Shown in pieces: positions 9,149 through 18,869 of a DNA stretch of 64,000 nt (position 1 is its first letter; each line of letters begins with the position of its first letter). A model generated the notes under the pieces. It was not told the DNA's origin and did no database searches. It worked only from the letters and a program-made list of their open reading frames with translations. A program made the position numbers and the translations under genes. Source of the stretch: Bacteroidota bacterium (GTDB lineage: Bacteria > Bacteroidota > Ignavibacteria > Palsa-1295); the NCBI GenBank assembly GCA_021324735.1, contig JAJPIO010000009.1:310001-374000 (forward strand), written 5' to 3'.

Positions 9149-11020
9149 TTAAAACGAATATCGGATCGATGCCCAAACGGATCGAGGGTATTCCGAATAT
9201 CCGGACCAGAAATCGCTTGCGCTTCCGAGGAGATTATCTATTCGGGCCGTTAATATCAGAGGCTTTGAAAGATTGGCTTGCGCTTCGAGGTCGAAGAAAG
9301 CAAATGTTGCGCCCGGCCGTGAGATCGACCGGAAGAACACGGAAGGCCAGACGTTTTCCCAGATGGAGTAAGAGTGATAACCGGCCGAGAACTGGAAGCT
9401 TGGCTCATACGGCAGCATGCGACTATCGGCCGTAACGGTTGCCGAACGCATGTCGAAGTTTGCAGTGATAATATCACGTTCGAAGAGCAAAAACTTTGCA
9501 TCGCCCGATAACTCGATCATGCGAATATCTTTTGGAGTGACTGTAAAAATAGTAGTAGAATCGACTGAAAGGCCGTCAAAGACCGGCGCTCGGCTTCGCT
9601 CGATATAACGCGCTTCAAAGTGAAGCACATTATCGGATGTCAGGAAGTAGTCTAAAAATGCTCCCAGGTTTATATCATCTATCACTACGGACCGAGCATC
9701 GATCGGTACAGTCGTAAGTTTCGATTGAACTACGATCTGAGGGGAGTAGAAAGGATTGGTCGCAAAGAGCGATCTCAGTGATGAGAGATGGACTTCTGGT
9801 TCGAAACTAGCGCCCACTTCGATCTCCGGTGTTATTTGTACACGCAGGCGGCCCACTGGTAAAACGGAAGAATATGAAGAGCCGTCTATACCCGCACCTC
9901 CTAAGTATTCAATGCCACCGAACCACTCGAGGTGATCTAATTTCTGTCCGAGAAGCGCTTTAATGTAGTCAAAACTCTCGCTGTGCGTGGCGCTCGCGTT
10001 TGCAACCACGGAAGTATCGACTTGAAGCGAAGCACGATCGTAAGCCGCCTGAATTACTCCGCGAAAGCTCGAAAGATTAAAATTCGTACCGAGCATCAGG
10101 GCTTGTGATGATTCGTGCAGGTTGTTTGCTATGTCATCACCAAGCTCGTGATCTTCAAAACTGGCATCATAATGCAGGTCTTTCGAAGCATCGCCCGTAT
10201 AGGAGAGAGAGCCGGTAAATTCTGAAAGTGTGCGGGAGGCAGTGCTAAAGCTATGGACCGCAACGGTCTTTGTCTTATACCCAAAACCTACTCTCAGATC
10301 CTGTGATCGAAATTGTGCGATCGCAGGATCGACACCTAGTTCGGCATCGAGCAAGGCATGTATATCGGCGTAGCTGTGAATAGCGGATTCACTTTGAGAC
10401 AGTGAGTGATACTCGCCATATCCTTGCACAACCGTCCGTTGGGAAAGTGACTGGGATGCCCATGCCGTTATCATCGGCAATTCAACGGTGCCGAGCCCTG
10501 CTTCAATAAATGCCTCATGTTTGACCGGTGGCGTAAGAGGCTGGGGCAAGGGAGACTGATCGAAAAATGGAAGATTCTCGAGCGTTACCGGATTCATTCG
10601 CTGGACCAGTGAAGAGTCGAATGGTACCGGATTGAGATCGGTCTCCGTCATGATCGACGGAGGATAGTTATAGTGCATATGAGTACCGACCCGAATAAGC
10701 TCCGGTATCTCGACCAGTTCGGAGTCAAGCCATTCTTTGTGAGAGAGAGGAACGGCAGTATCGTAGACCGCGACGGCTGAATCGGAAAATTCTCGTGCCG
10801 ACGAATCATTGAAATGTTGGCGTTCCAGATCGTTCGCTCGAATCGTATCGTGAAAACTTAGAGTTCTTGCTTTCTGTGACCTGCGAAGCTCGGAAATGAT
10901 CGACGGTGGCAGGGGACGCGTTTGTTGTATCGATGGAGCAGTGCTATCCGGCGCAAGCGATTGTGCTCTGATAGTGGCAGCAGCCACCACTATAAGAAGA
11001 AGCGCGATCACGATCTTCAT
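9149..11020 (-). CDS. Outer-membrane beta-barrel protein (TonB-dependent-receptor-like barrel)
   Basis: A 623-residue secreted protein with an N-terminal signal peptide (MKIVIALLLIVVAAATIRAQS), a periplasmic segment to about residue 165, and then many alternating aromatic/hydrophobic strands ending in SIRYSF; a terminal Phe after alternating residues is the outer-membrane barrel sorting signal. No TonB box or plug domain is evident, so it is probably not a classic receptor. Its start overlaps the stop of the 1166-residue TPR gene by four bases (ATGA), which implies translational coupling. With the TPR protein upstream it resembles a periplasm-to-surface pair; the exact role is unknown. Confidence 0.72.
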   Translation of the reverse strand: MKIVIALLLIVVAAATIRAQSLAPDSTAPSIQQTRPLPPSIISELRRSQKARTLSFHDTIRANDLERQHFNDSSAREFSDSAVAVYDTAVPLSHKEWLDSELVEIPELIRVGTHMHYNYPPSIMTETDLNPVPFDSSLVQRMNPVTLENLPFFDQSPLPQPLTPPVKHEAFIEAGLGTVELPMITAWASQSLSQRTVVQGYGEYHSLSQSESAIHSYADIHALLDAELGVDPAIAQFRSQDLRVGFGYKTKTVAVHSFSTASRTLSEFTGSLSYTGDASKDLHYDASFEDHELGDDIANNLHESSQALMLGTNFNLSSFRGVIQAAYDRASLQVDTSVVANASATHSESFDYIKALLGQKLDHLEWFGGIEYLGGAGIDGSSYSSVLPVGRLRVQITPEIEVGASFEPEVHLSSLRSLFATNPFYSPQIVVQSKLTTVPIDARSVVIDDINLGAFLDYFLTSDNVLHFEARYIERSRAPVFDGLSVDSTTIFTVTPKDIRMIELSGDAKFLLFERDIITANFDMRSATVTADSRMLPYEPSFQFSAGYHSYSIWENVWPSVFFRSISRPGATFAFFDLEAQANLSKPLILTARIDNLLGSASDFWSGYSEYPRSVWASIRYSF

Positions 11021-14000
11021 TTTTTATGCGCTCCTTTCTTTGTCTTGACCTTCGGAGCTGGCTGTAATGTCAGTAACATCGATTCCGCCGTCCCCCGAAC
11101 ATCACTTGGTGCCCCCCGTAACGAAAGAAGAGTATGCAGGTCCCGGACCGCATCAGCCTTCTTGCCTCGGCTTACATTAGCACGGGCGAGTCCTAGTAAC
11201 GCTCGAGCATCGGATTCAACCGCGAGCGAAAAGTCCTTTTGTGCCGAGGTAAACGATGTTGCTGCAGCGTTGGCATTGCCGTCGACAAGATACGATTCAC
11301 CGATACGAACCATCGCCGCTCCGCCTAACGCATCTTTAGGGTGGGCTGCAACAACCTTATTATATTCGCTGCGAGCCCTGTCCATTTTATGTGCTGCAAG
11401 GAGAATATCTCCTGCACGAATAAGACCACGAGCGCTGATAGAAGCCTCGATAGGATACCGGGTCGCTAATTGCTCGAAAAGGTCAATGGCACTATCAGTT
11501 TTCTTTTGTTCGGCGAGCATTTGCGCATATTCGAACATTGCTTGCGGAGCTGCATCGGCTGAATAATATTTATCCTGATACGCCTTCTGGAATTCCGAAG
11601 CGGCGCTATCGTATGATTTGTTATCCCTCTCGATCCGTGCCAGATCGAGGTGGGCTTGCGCGGCGACGTCGAGCGAGTCGTAATTCGTAATAACCGTTTG
11701 AAGCTGGATAACGGCCGCTGGCTGATTTCCGGCAGCGAATTGTGCTTCCCCGAGCAGCAATTCGGCGCGTGGCCTCGCTGGGTTTGTCGGATATTTCGAA
11801 ATAAAATCCTGAAAGGTTGCGATTGCTGCAGGCGCCTCATGTAATTTCATACGAAACTCACCGGCGCGCAACAATACCATCGGGCTGATCGGATTTTCCG
11901 GATTTCGGCGAACAAAGGTATCGGCCACGGCAAGCGCTTCAGGAATTCGCTTCAACTCTGCCAATGCGTCCTGCAAAGCAAACAAGGCGCTGCTTGCCTC
12001 GCGCGAGCGAGGATACTGATTCAGCACTTCCTCATAATAATGGAGAGCGCCTCGCGCATCACCTCGACGCACTCGTTCCTCTCCAGCCACAAACAACGCT
12101 CGCGGAGCGACCGCCGATTGTGGATACTGGCTTGCTATTTTTCGAACGATCTCTTCCGCGTCCGGCGTCAGGTTGATCGCGTACGCCGCAAGAGCAGCAT
12201 TAAAGTAAGCAAGATCGACGATATCACTCTTCGGATATTTAGTAGTAATATAGAGGAATTGATTCATCGAGCTACGCACACTATCGAGCTTCATTCGAGT
12301 AATGCCCAGCATGAGCAATGCCCGTGTCGTGCGAAGCTCATTGAAAGCGGGCCGGTCCACCGCCAAATTGTATAATCGGTCGGCCGAACGCATTTCGCCT
12401 AACGCATAATAGGAATCACCGGCACGTGCCAGAGCATCGTACGCATACCGGCTGATCGAATCAAGTTGAATTACGCGCTCGAACAGTGGCTCTGCAGCAG
12501 CGAAATCATTAGCTTCAAATAGACTCCAGGCGTAGGTGTAGGTCGCGTCTATATAACGAGGGCTTTGAGGGAATTCTGTAAGCAGCCTCGAAAATGTCAT
12601 CCGAGCGGAATCGTAATCACCCGCACGAAACTCTGCTTTACCAAGCCAGAACAACGCTTCGTCGGTACGACCGGGAATATGCTCGTGTGATTGACTTATA
12701 TATGTGGAAAGCTCATCGGCTGCGTCCTTCCATGCTCCGAGAGGAATAAGAGATAGGCCACGTTCCAAATGTGCCGTCGCCCGAATCTCTGTATCCTGAC
12801 GAGGGATGTTAGCAAAGGAATTCAGGAAATAGACTTCTGCTCGTTCATAAAATCCCCGTCGATATGCTAATTCGCCGAGAAGGAACGACGCATATCCCCC
12901 ACGAACGCTCTCTTCGTAGGCCAATGGTTCTAGCAGGCGCTGTGCTTCATAGCTATGCTCCGCAAAACGTATCAGTGCCAATTGATAGGTCGCTTCGCTG
13001 CTATACAGCATTGTTTTGTCGAGCGTCAATTTCTGCAGTTCATCGGCTGCTTCGGAGAGCATTCCGGCTCGAGCTAACGCAACGCCGGCATAATATCGCG
13101 AGCGCTCTGGAAAGTCGTTGTAAAGGAAGAATGTTGTATCGACGGTCGTTTTTGCAATGACAGAACGGTCGAGGACAGGCGGGTTTGAAAGCGTTATCGA
13201 ATCGTTAAGAAAAGGATCGTAATACAGTCCTTGCTCGCGAAGGGTGATGGTCGACTGCCTCAACAGCCGGTGACGGTGGTATCCCGTATCTTCAACGGCG
13301 AGCTGGAGGAATGCACCGGCGGCCTCTTTATACTTCGCTTGTTCGAACAGAGACCATGCACGCTCAAATCGAATAGCGTCGGAGACAAAACGTGCTTGCT
13401 CGACCAGAAACGGTCCGGCAGCGATAGAATCCCGCATTCCGTCGATCGCTTCATCGCCTGCCGTAAGGATGCCGGTCGCTTCATTATAGCGTCCCAGCTC
13501 AACCATTGCGCTGCCGCGAAGCAGTGCAATCTCGCTTATATAAAATGGCGAGACCATTTGTGGTCCTTCGGTTTGTGGGACGTTTGGCGTTGTGAGTAGT
13601 TCACTCAGTAACGGGGACACATACCGAAAATCGCGAGCGGAAGTCCGGACAACATGCGGTGTGACATGGAACAGTGCTTCGGCACTGTCCATAATGCGCA
13701 AGACACCGGTATAATCCTTTTCAGCGCGTTTAACTCCGCCCAGCCGTACTAAAGCAAGTAATCGTAACGGGCTTTCCTGGATTGATGCAACTCTTGCAAA
13801 TGCGGAGTCTGCCTCCAAATAGCGGCCTTCATATTCCAGCAATTCCGCAAGCCGGAAATCGGTCGTAGCTGTTAGGTCTCTTTGGTTCGAAGAACGCAAG
13901 GCGGCCAGATATTCCTTCTCAGCCGGGGCTAATTCGCCAAGTTCTCGGTAGCCTTCGGCTTTCCAGAAATGAACTTCGGTTTGTACGCTCGGTGCTGCAG

Positions 14001-14517
14001 CATCGATGTTTTGAATGCCATTTAGCCGTGCGACTCCTGCTTCAATATCACTGCGTTGAAGCGAAGACCGGGCATAAAATTCCAGTGCGCCCAGTAACGC
14101 AGCATTTACCGCCGTGCGGCTGGAAGGGATCGAATTTTCTACTAGATGGTCGACCTTTGCTTCGGCCTTGAAAGGGAGATCGCGGTAATAAGCAGCGAGC
14201 GAACCGAAGAGATCGAGCGATTCCAGTTCAGGACTTCGCGGATAATCATTGGCATGGATCGCTTGCAGGCGTTCTAACTGTGAGGCCCCTAACTGTACCT
14301 GTCCTTCATGTCGAAACGGATCTAACGATCGCTCGATCCTCTCTTCGATCGGAGGTGTAAATACGGAGGATAGTTTCTCCAGCGATGACGGCGCGTAATC
14401 ATCGCGCGGCTGTTGCGCGAGGGAATTTGTAATAAAAAGAAAAAACAGGAAACAGCATGCCGCCGGCAGTGTGATAAAAAGGTGAGTATGCTTTGTGCGG
14501 CTACGCGATTTGTACAT
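11017..14517 (-). CDS. Large secreted tetratricopeptide-repeat protein
   Basis: A 1166-residue protein with an N-terminal signal peptide or anchor (TLPAACCFLFFLFITNSLAQ) and TPR-type helical repeats along nearly its whole length; recurring patterns such as A-x-x-x-Y-x-x-A-x-x-x-F and YP-x-S are visible throughout, including FPQSPRY, YPKSDIVD, YPQSAVAP and YPRSREASS, as in YbgF/BamD-type repeats. This points to a periplasmic scaffold. It follows the HAD phosphatase by 49 bp and overlaps the barrel protein by four bases, so it belongs to the glycan operon and may organise export or assembly of the polymer. The C-terminus is lysine-rich (KVKTKKGAHKK). Confidence 0.85.
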   Translation of the reverse strand: MYKSRSRTKHTHLFITLPAACCFLFFLFITNSLAQQPRDDYAPSSLEKLSSVFTPPIEERIERSLDPFRHEGQVQLGASQLERLQAIHANDYPRSPELESLDLFGSLAAYYRDLPFKAEAKVDHLVENSIPSSRTAVNAALLGALEFYARSSLQRSDIEAGVARLNGIQNIDAAAPSVQTEVHFWKAEGYRELGELAPAEKEYLAALRSSNQRDLTATTDFRLAELLEYEGRYLEADSAFARVASIQESPLRLLALVRLGGVKRAEKDYTGVLRIMDSAEALFHVTPHVVRTSARDFRYVSPLLSELLTTPNVPQTEGPQMVSPFYISEIALLRGSAMVELGRYNEATGILTAGDEAIDGMRDSIAAGPFLVEQARFVSDAIRFERAWSLFEQAKYKEAAGAFLQLAVEDTGYHRHRLLRQSTITLREQGLYYDPFLNDSITLSNPPVLDRSVIAKTTVDTTFFLYNDFPERSRYYAGVALARAGMLSEAADELQKLTLDKTMLYSSEATYQLALIRFAEHSYEAQRLLEPLAYEESVRGGYASFLLGELAYRRGFYERAEVYFLNSFANIPRQDTEIRATAHLERGLSLIPLGAWKDAADELSTYISQSHEHIPGRTDEALFWLGKAEFRAGDYDSARMTFSRLLTEFPQSPRYIDATYTYAWSLFEANDFAAAEPLFERVIQLDSISRYAYDALARAGDSYYALGEMRSADRLYNLAVDRPAFNELRTTRALLMLGITRMKLDSVRSSMNQFLYITTKYPKSDIVDLAYFNAALAAYAINLTPDAEEIVRKIASQYPQSAVAPRALFVAGEERVRRGDARGALHYYEEVLNQYPRSREASSALFALQDALAELKRIPEALAVADTFVRRNPENPISPMVLLRAGEFRMKLHEAPAAIATFQDFISKYPTNPARPRAELLLGEAQFAAGNQPAAVIQLQTVITNYDSLDVAAQAHLDLARIERDNKSYDSAASEFQKAYQDKYYSADAAPQAMFEYAQMLAEQKKTDSAIDLFEQLATRYPIEASISARGLIRAGDILLAAHKMDRARSEYNKVVAAHPKDALGGAAMVRIGESYLVDGNANAAATSFTSAQKDFSLAVESDARALLGLARANVSRGKKADAVRDLHTLLSLRGAPSDVRGTAESMLLTLQPAPKVKTKKGAHKK

Positions 14518-14566
14518 TCGACGTGACCAAACCTAACGGATTACGTGAAACCGCGGTTTCGTTTGG

Positions 14567-15100
14567 TCAGATAAACTCGAGCAGTTCTTTCAGATCGTGG
14601 ATGATCTTCGTCGCGCGCGGGATCTCTTCTGAATGCTGAGTTACAAGATACGCGGTCTTCGTTCCGGCCCGCGCTCCGGCTTCTATATCGGACATCGAGT
14701 CACCGATCATCCAACTATTCGGGAGGTCAATGTTCCAACGCTCGGCAGCCTCGAGGAGCATAGTGGGGGCTGGTTTGCGCCGGCCGGGGCGGTCATCGAT
14801 GTCGCCGCAGAAAATTATATCATCGAATGTTACTCCGGCTTGGGCCCGCAACGTTTTTTGCAGTTCATTGTGGACGCTGTGCAAATCGGATTCACTCATA
14901 AGGCCCAACCCGATGCCTCGCTGATTGGTAATAATGATAGCGAGGAGGCCGCGGTTTTTTATCTCGTGCAGAACCTCGGCAACGCCTGGCAGCAATTCGA
15001 ACTCATTCCAATGCCTTACATATCCTCCTAGAATGCGGGCGTTGATCACACCATCACGGTCAAAAAAGATGGCTCGCGTTTGTTTCGAATCCGAACTCAC
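14567..15100 (-). CDS. HAD-IIIA phosphatase (GmhB/HisB-N-like)
   Basis: A 177-residue HAD hydrolase: FFDRDGVIN nucleophile motif, IIITNQRGIG motif 2, RRKPAP motif 3 lysine and IGDSMSDIEAGARAG motif 4. The pattern matches D,D-heptose 1,7-bisphosphate phosphatase / histidinol-phosphatase-type enzymes, but the four-Cys/His zinc loop of true GmhB is reduced to a single Cys (CGDIDDRPGRRKP), so the substrate is uncertain. The start is GTG, three bases after the sugar-transferase stop. Its position in a glycan operon supports a sugar-phosphate substrate, for example a nucleotide-heptose precursor. Confidence 0.85.
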   Translation of the reverse strand: MSSDSKQTRAIFFDRDGVINARILGGYVRHWNEFELLPGVAEVLHEIKNRGLLAIIITNQRGIGLGLMSESDLHSVHNELQKTLRAQAGVTFDDIIFCGDIDDRPGRRKPAPTMLLEAAERWNIDLPNSWMIGDSMSDIEAGARAGTKTAYLVTQHSEEIPRATKIIHDLKELLEFI

Positions 15101-15103
15101 GGT

Positions 15104-16618
15104 TTAATAGGCGTTAAAATCGCCGCGAAGAAGGCGAACGACGGTGCGAACGATGATCGTAAGGTCGAACAGGAACGACCAATTTTCGATATAGTACAGG
15201 TCGTGCTCGATACGGTGCTGCATCGCACTCTGCTCCCGTGTTTCGCCGCGGTATCCGTTGATCTGTGCCCAACCCGTTAAGCCCGGCTTAACAAAATGTC
15301 GCACCATGTACTGAGCAATAACATTGCGGTAATCTTCGGTGTGTTTTAGCATGTGAGGTCGAGGGCCCACCACCGACATATTCCCTTGCAGTACGTTCCA
15401 GAACTGTGGCAGCTCATCCAAGCTGGTGCGGCGTAATATACGACCAATGGCCGTTAGGCGAGGGTCGTTGCGCGTGGCTTGTACGGTATGTGCCTTACTA
15501 TCCTCCCGCATCGTCCGGAATTTATAGCAGATAAAGGTGCGGCCATCTTCGCCGGTGCGTGGCTGCTTAAAAAAGATCGGACCCGAGGAGGTAAGCTTTA
15601 TTAAAATTGCACTGACAAGCCAGACGATGGGGAAAACCGTTGTGAGAACAATGGCGCTAAATACAATATCAAATGCTCGCTTGAGAATACGGTTCGGGAG
15701 CCGGTCCAACGCCGATTCCTGCAAGTGAACGAGCGAAACATCGCCAATATATTCCGCAGTGCGGAAGCCGTTGAATGCCAGGTCGTTCTCGTACAGGAGG
15801 GCAACACGTACACACCTGTTCTCACATTGAGCGACGAGGGATGCGATCGTTTGCTTATCCGTGCCTGGAATTGCGAGGACTACCTCATCAATACTTTCTG
15901 AACCTAAGATTCGGTCGAGGTCATCCAGCTTTCCTTTAATAAGGCCTCTTACATCACTCTCTTTCCCGTCGTTATCGAGAAAGCCGTAAATGCGGTAGCC
16001 ATATCGTGGGTGCTTAGCGATCGCTTTATAAAATTGCGCTCCACTACTTCCAGCTCCGATCACCAGAACATTCTTCTTTGGTGACTGCTGTCGAACCGTG
16101 GTGATCGCCGCCTGCATAATAATTCGAATCCCAATGAGGACGAGCGGTGCCGCTGTTAAAAAGTATGCTAAAAATATTCGAGAGTAATAGTTATAGCCGC
16201 CACGAGCAACGATCGCAAGGAGTAATCCACCGGCGAGCAAAAGGGAAGCCCGGCCTACTGTTCGAATTTCCCGAAGGTTAGCTCCGAACCGTTCACCGGT
16301 ATGGACTTCTGCTTTTTTATAAACGCGCAGCATAATAGCGATCACCGTCCAAAGAATGTTGACGTAGATCTCAAGCTCGGGATACACTGACCAGGGGGCA
16401 TGCAACTGATCGTTGCCTACCGCGAAAAACGACCCGAACCGAATGTAAAGAACGAGATGATAGGTAAAGTTAAGCGCAACGAGATCGATAACGAACTGAA
16501 CGAACTTGAAAAGAGCACCCGTATTCCTCGAAACAGTAGAGCTGCCCACCATACCGTTCGACATGGTCGAGCGTTGGATCCGTAGCTCTTCCGACGCGAT
16601 AGTATTCGTTTCGATCAC
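15104..16618 (-). CDS. Polyprenyl-phosphate sugar phosphotransferase (WcaJ/WbaP-like)
   Basis: A 504-residue membrane enzyme that starts glycan assembly by moving a sugar-1-phosphate from a UDP-sugar to undecaprenyl phosphate. It has several N-terminal membrane helices, a central CoA-binding-like Rossmann domain (VLVIGAGSSGAQ, about residues 183-195) and the C-terminal bacterial sugar transferase domain with KRAFDIVFS, CYKFRTMREDS, DELPQFWNVLQGNMSVVGPRP and KPGLTGWAQING. The likely start is GTG at 16618, overlapping the upstream glycosyltransferase stop (GTGA); ATG at residue 19 is possible. First committed step of a surface polysaccharide pathway. Confidence 0.95.
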   Translation of the reverse strand: MIETNTIASEELRIQRSTMSNGMVGSSTVSRNTGALFKFVQFVIDLVALNFTYHLVLYIRFGSFFAVGNDQLHAPWSVYPELEIYVNILWTVIAIMLRVYKKAEVHTGERFGANLREIRTVGRASLLLAGGLLLAIVARGGYNYYSRIFLAYFLTAAPLVLIGIRIIMQAAITTVRQQSPKKNVLVIGAGSSGAQFYKAIAKHPRYGYRIYGFLDNDGKESDVRGLIKGKLDDLDRILGSESIDEVVLAIPGTDKQTIASLVAQCENRCVRVALLYENDLAFNGFRTAEYIGDVSLVHLQESALDRLPNRILKRAFDIVFSAIVLTTVFPIVWLVSAILIKLTSSGPIFFKQPRTGEDGRTFICYKFRTMREDSKAHTVQATRNDPRLTAIGRILRRTSLDELPQFWNVLQGNMSVVGPRPHMLKHTEDYRNVIAQYMVRHFVKPGLTGWAQINGYRGETREQSAMQHRIEHDLYYIENWSFLFDLTIIVRTVVRLLRGDFNAY

Positions 16619-17988
16619 GGCCCAACATGTTGATGTACCGAAACGGAAGACGATTTTGTATCCACCGTTCTAACAAATCCTGGCAGGCATTCCTGAAGGA
16701 TGTCATCGAATGCCCGGAAGACGTATTCCCAAGTATAGCGAGTCTCGATCAAGTTACGCGCATTCCGGGCCAGCCGGAGTGCTTTCTCATCATTTTTCAA
16801 AAGCGAGAGTGTCGCTTCGATGATCCCCTGATCGCTGGTGCGAACGAGCGCATGAACGTTGTCTTCCATTCCTTCAACGCCACTTGCGCCGACCGGCGTA
16901 GTAACGATCGGTGCTCCGGCCGCCATGGCCTCCAATAACTTGTTTTGAATACCAGCGCCCACGGTCTGCGCATGCACGAGAACTTTCGCACTACGAAGAT
17001 AGGGGATAATATCTTTTACATCCGGGTGTAATTCCGCTCCTTCGGTGTGCTTTACAAGCCGCTCCAGCTCTTTGCCCGGGGATTTACCAGCGATGACCAA
17101 TCGTGTGCCCGGGGAGACTTCGCGGATCTTAGGATAAATATCTTTCAGGAGCCGCTTAGCCATAAGAACATTATGATAGGTCCCTAAATGGCCGAAGAAG
17201 AGTAGTTTATCTTCGCGTTCACCGCCGAAAAATTCGTAATCCGGCAGCAACACACCGTTGGATAGTATGGCTGTGGGAAGCGAAGGATCGGCCGCCTGAA
17301 TACGCCGCTCGTCAACCTTCGAGACAAACGTGATCTTTTCAAAGCCTTGAGCCATAGCCTTCGGCTCGTATTCGCGAAGCCGATTTGCGTCGATCCTGCG
17401 AATGAGATATTGAATATGATCGACGGGGCGGCGGAATAAAGAGAATCGCTCGCTGGCTCGCTCTTCGAGGATCACCCGTGCATCTTCAGCGATAAGAAGC
17501 TTCGGCGTTTGTGTGTGATTTTTGACAAACAGAGCAGTGCGAAGGAAGAAGCAAATTACAAGATCGTAGGGCTTCTCTTCCAACGCTCGATCGACCGCCC
17601 TTTGCATGGCGGGATCGTTGTAATAGGCAAACTCTACCGGACTCGAACCTGGCATAGCCGCCAACGTTCGTACATAAGCTTTTCGCTTATTGAACGGGAC
17701 GACCTCAACAGTAGCAAATTTTTCCAGCTTATCGATGCCCTCTGGTGTCGCACTTCCGGCCTCGTCTAATGCAATAAGATCTACGTCCGCAAAGGTCGAT
17801 AAATGCCGGAGCAGATGGTAGGATTTAATTCGATCACCGCCGATCAAGGGGTAGGGGAATCGATAGGAAAGAAATAAAATACGAGGCTGCTTCTGACGGC
17901 TTGTGGCTAAGGTACCGCCTGCCACGTCAAAATCCATTCTGTTATCCACCATCCGATCGCGGTTATGATTCTGAAGACCTTGAGACAT
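16615..17988 (-). CDS. Glycosyltransferase family 4-type (Stp1/EpsH-associated-like)
   Basis: A 457-residue GT-B fold glycosyltransferase. The N-terminus RILFLSYRFPYPLIGGDRIKSYHLLRHLS is the typical acceptor-domain start of the Stp1-type transferases found with exopolysaccharide systems, and the C-terminal half carries the GT4 nucleotide-sugar site (GHLGTYHN, then LLEAMAAGAPIVTTPVGASGVEG). About 24 residues of extra sequence precede the core. It is the first gene of the leftward glycan operon and overlaps the sugar phosphotransferase by four bases. The transferred sugar cannot be told. Confidence 0.9.
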   Translation of the reverse strand: MSQGLQNHNRDRMVDNRMDFDVAGGTLATSRQKQPRILFLSYRFPYPLIGGDRIKSYHLLRHLSTFADVDLIALDEAGSATPEGIDKLEKFATVEVVPFNKRKAYVRTLAAMPGSSPVEFAYYNDPAMQRAVDRALEEKPYDLVICFFLRTALFVKNHTQTPKLLIAEDARVILEERASERFSLFRRPVDHIQYLIRRIDANRLREYEPKAMAQGFEKITFVSKVDERRIQAADPSLPTAILSNGVLLPDYEFFGGEREDKLLFFGHLGTYHNVLMAKRLLKDIYPKIREVSPGTRLVIAGKSPGKELERLVKHTEGAELHPDVKDIIPYLRSAKVLVHAQTVGAGIQNKLLEAMAAGAPIVTTPVGASGVEGMEDNVHALVRTSDQGIIEATLSLLKNDEKALRLARNARNLIETRYTWEYVFRAFDDILQECLPGFVRTVDTKSSSVSVHQHVGP

Positions 17989-18140
17989 TACGTTCGTTTC
18001 TAACTTATCTTTCTATCGAATATTGCTTTCTGCGCTTACATCAGGATGAACCACGAACCAAGTTGAAGTAACAGCGAAATGTGGTGAAAACAAGGGTAAA
18101 AGATAGTGCCCTGCTCGTCGAAAGTCGAGATAACAGCGTA

Positions 18141-18161
18141 AGAACGTTTACCTAACGTTCT
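18141..18161. promoter_or_regulatory. Inverted repeat, possible operator
   Basis: Arms AGAACGTT and AACGTTCT are perfect complements around a 5-base centre (TACCT). It lies about 150 bp upstream of the glycosyltransferase start in an otherwise empty region, with no T-run, so it is more like a protein-binding site than a terminator. Function is a guess. Confidence 0.3.
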
Positions 18162-18366
18162 CGGCAGGGTTCCAGGGTGTGTGGTAGCCAAACTGAACTC
18201 TAAACTGCGAAATCACTAAGATTCCTCCCGTTAGGCCTTATTATTCCAAAGAAAAGGTCTACAGTGCAGCGTGAGGTACGGGTCAGCTTCACAGTTGAAA
18301 ATCTCTATTAAAACGGTACAAAAATACCGGTTTTAAGGCGAAATTACAAGAGAGGCAATAATTTAT

Positions 18367-18388
18367 GACCTCAATGCTGATTGAGGTC
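18367..18388 (-). terminator. Hairpin after the small membrane-peptide genes
   Basis: GACCTCAAT / ATTGAGGTC, 9-bp stem with a GCTG loop, 25 bp past the stop of the 48-residue gene. On the minus strand it is followed by an AT-rich stretch rather than a clean T-run, so this is a weak terminator candidate. Confidence 0.45.
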
Positions 18389-18413
18389 TTTGGACTTAGA
18401 CTGCCTTTAAGCG

Positions 18414-18560
18414 CTATATCGGACGACGCCCCTGAATGATGCGCACGAGGACGGCTATGATCGCGAGAATAAAGAGGATATGAATAATGGCCCCGATATT
18501 CCAAACGGTATAGCCCAAAAGCCAGGCAATCAGGAGAAGGATGAGAATTGCCCAAAGCAT
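18414..18560 (-). CDS. lmo0937-family (DUF5670) membrane peptide, copy 1
   Basis: A 48-residue protein, MLWAILILLLIAWLLGYTVW then NIGAIIHILFILAIIAVLVR and IIQGRRPI. Two hydrophobic helices separated by a short Gly/His turn and a basic GRRP tail match the lmo0937 small membrane protein family, often linked to stress responses. Function is unknown. It is 17 bp downstream of a second copy on the same strand, so the two are probably co-transcribed. Confidence 0.85.
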   Translation of the reverse strand: MLWAILILLLIAWLLGYTVWNIGAIIHILFILAIIAVLVRIIQGRRPI

Positions 18561-18577
18561 ATCGTATGATGGTTATG

Positions 18578-18727
18578 TTAGGCTACCGGCCGACGCCCCG
18601 TGATAAGACGCACGAGCACGAGGATCACCGCGAGCACTAATAAAAGGTGGATCAAGCCTCCGACCACATGTGTCGCAAGACCGAGCACCCATAATACTAA
18701 TAAGATTGCAATTATTGTCCAAAGCAT
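18578..18727 (-). CDS. lmo0937-family (DUF5670) membrane peptide, copy 2
   Basis: A 49-residue paralogue of the next gene: MLWTIIAILLVLWVLGLATH, VVGGLIHLLLVLAVILVLVR, LITGRRPVA. Same MLW start, central Gly-x-x-H and GRRP end. It would be the first gene of the pair. The region to its right (18728-18869) separates it from the divergent DUF4139 gene and must hold both promoters. Confidence 0.85.
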   Translation of the reverse strand: MLWTIIAILLVLWVLGLATHVVGGLIHLLLVLAVILVLVRLITGRRPVA

Positions 18728-18869
18728 AATACCATCTATGCGACAATTACCATACCAGAATTAGCAATGCCCGATCGATTTAACATCTGCGCTCGAATGA
18801 GCTTCCTTTCATGTTCGTAACTTTTACTGATGGGCTTCGTCCGTTCAAACATTATCCAAACCTACTATT

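Larger units (their letters stand above)
17989..18413. other. 425-bp intergenic region upstream of the glycan operon
   Basis: No gene was found here. It separates the leftward glycan operon from two small leftward membrane-peptide genes. It holds an 8-bp inverted repeat (18141-18161) and a hairpin (18367-18388), and probably the promoter of the glycan operon. Confidence 0.5.
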
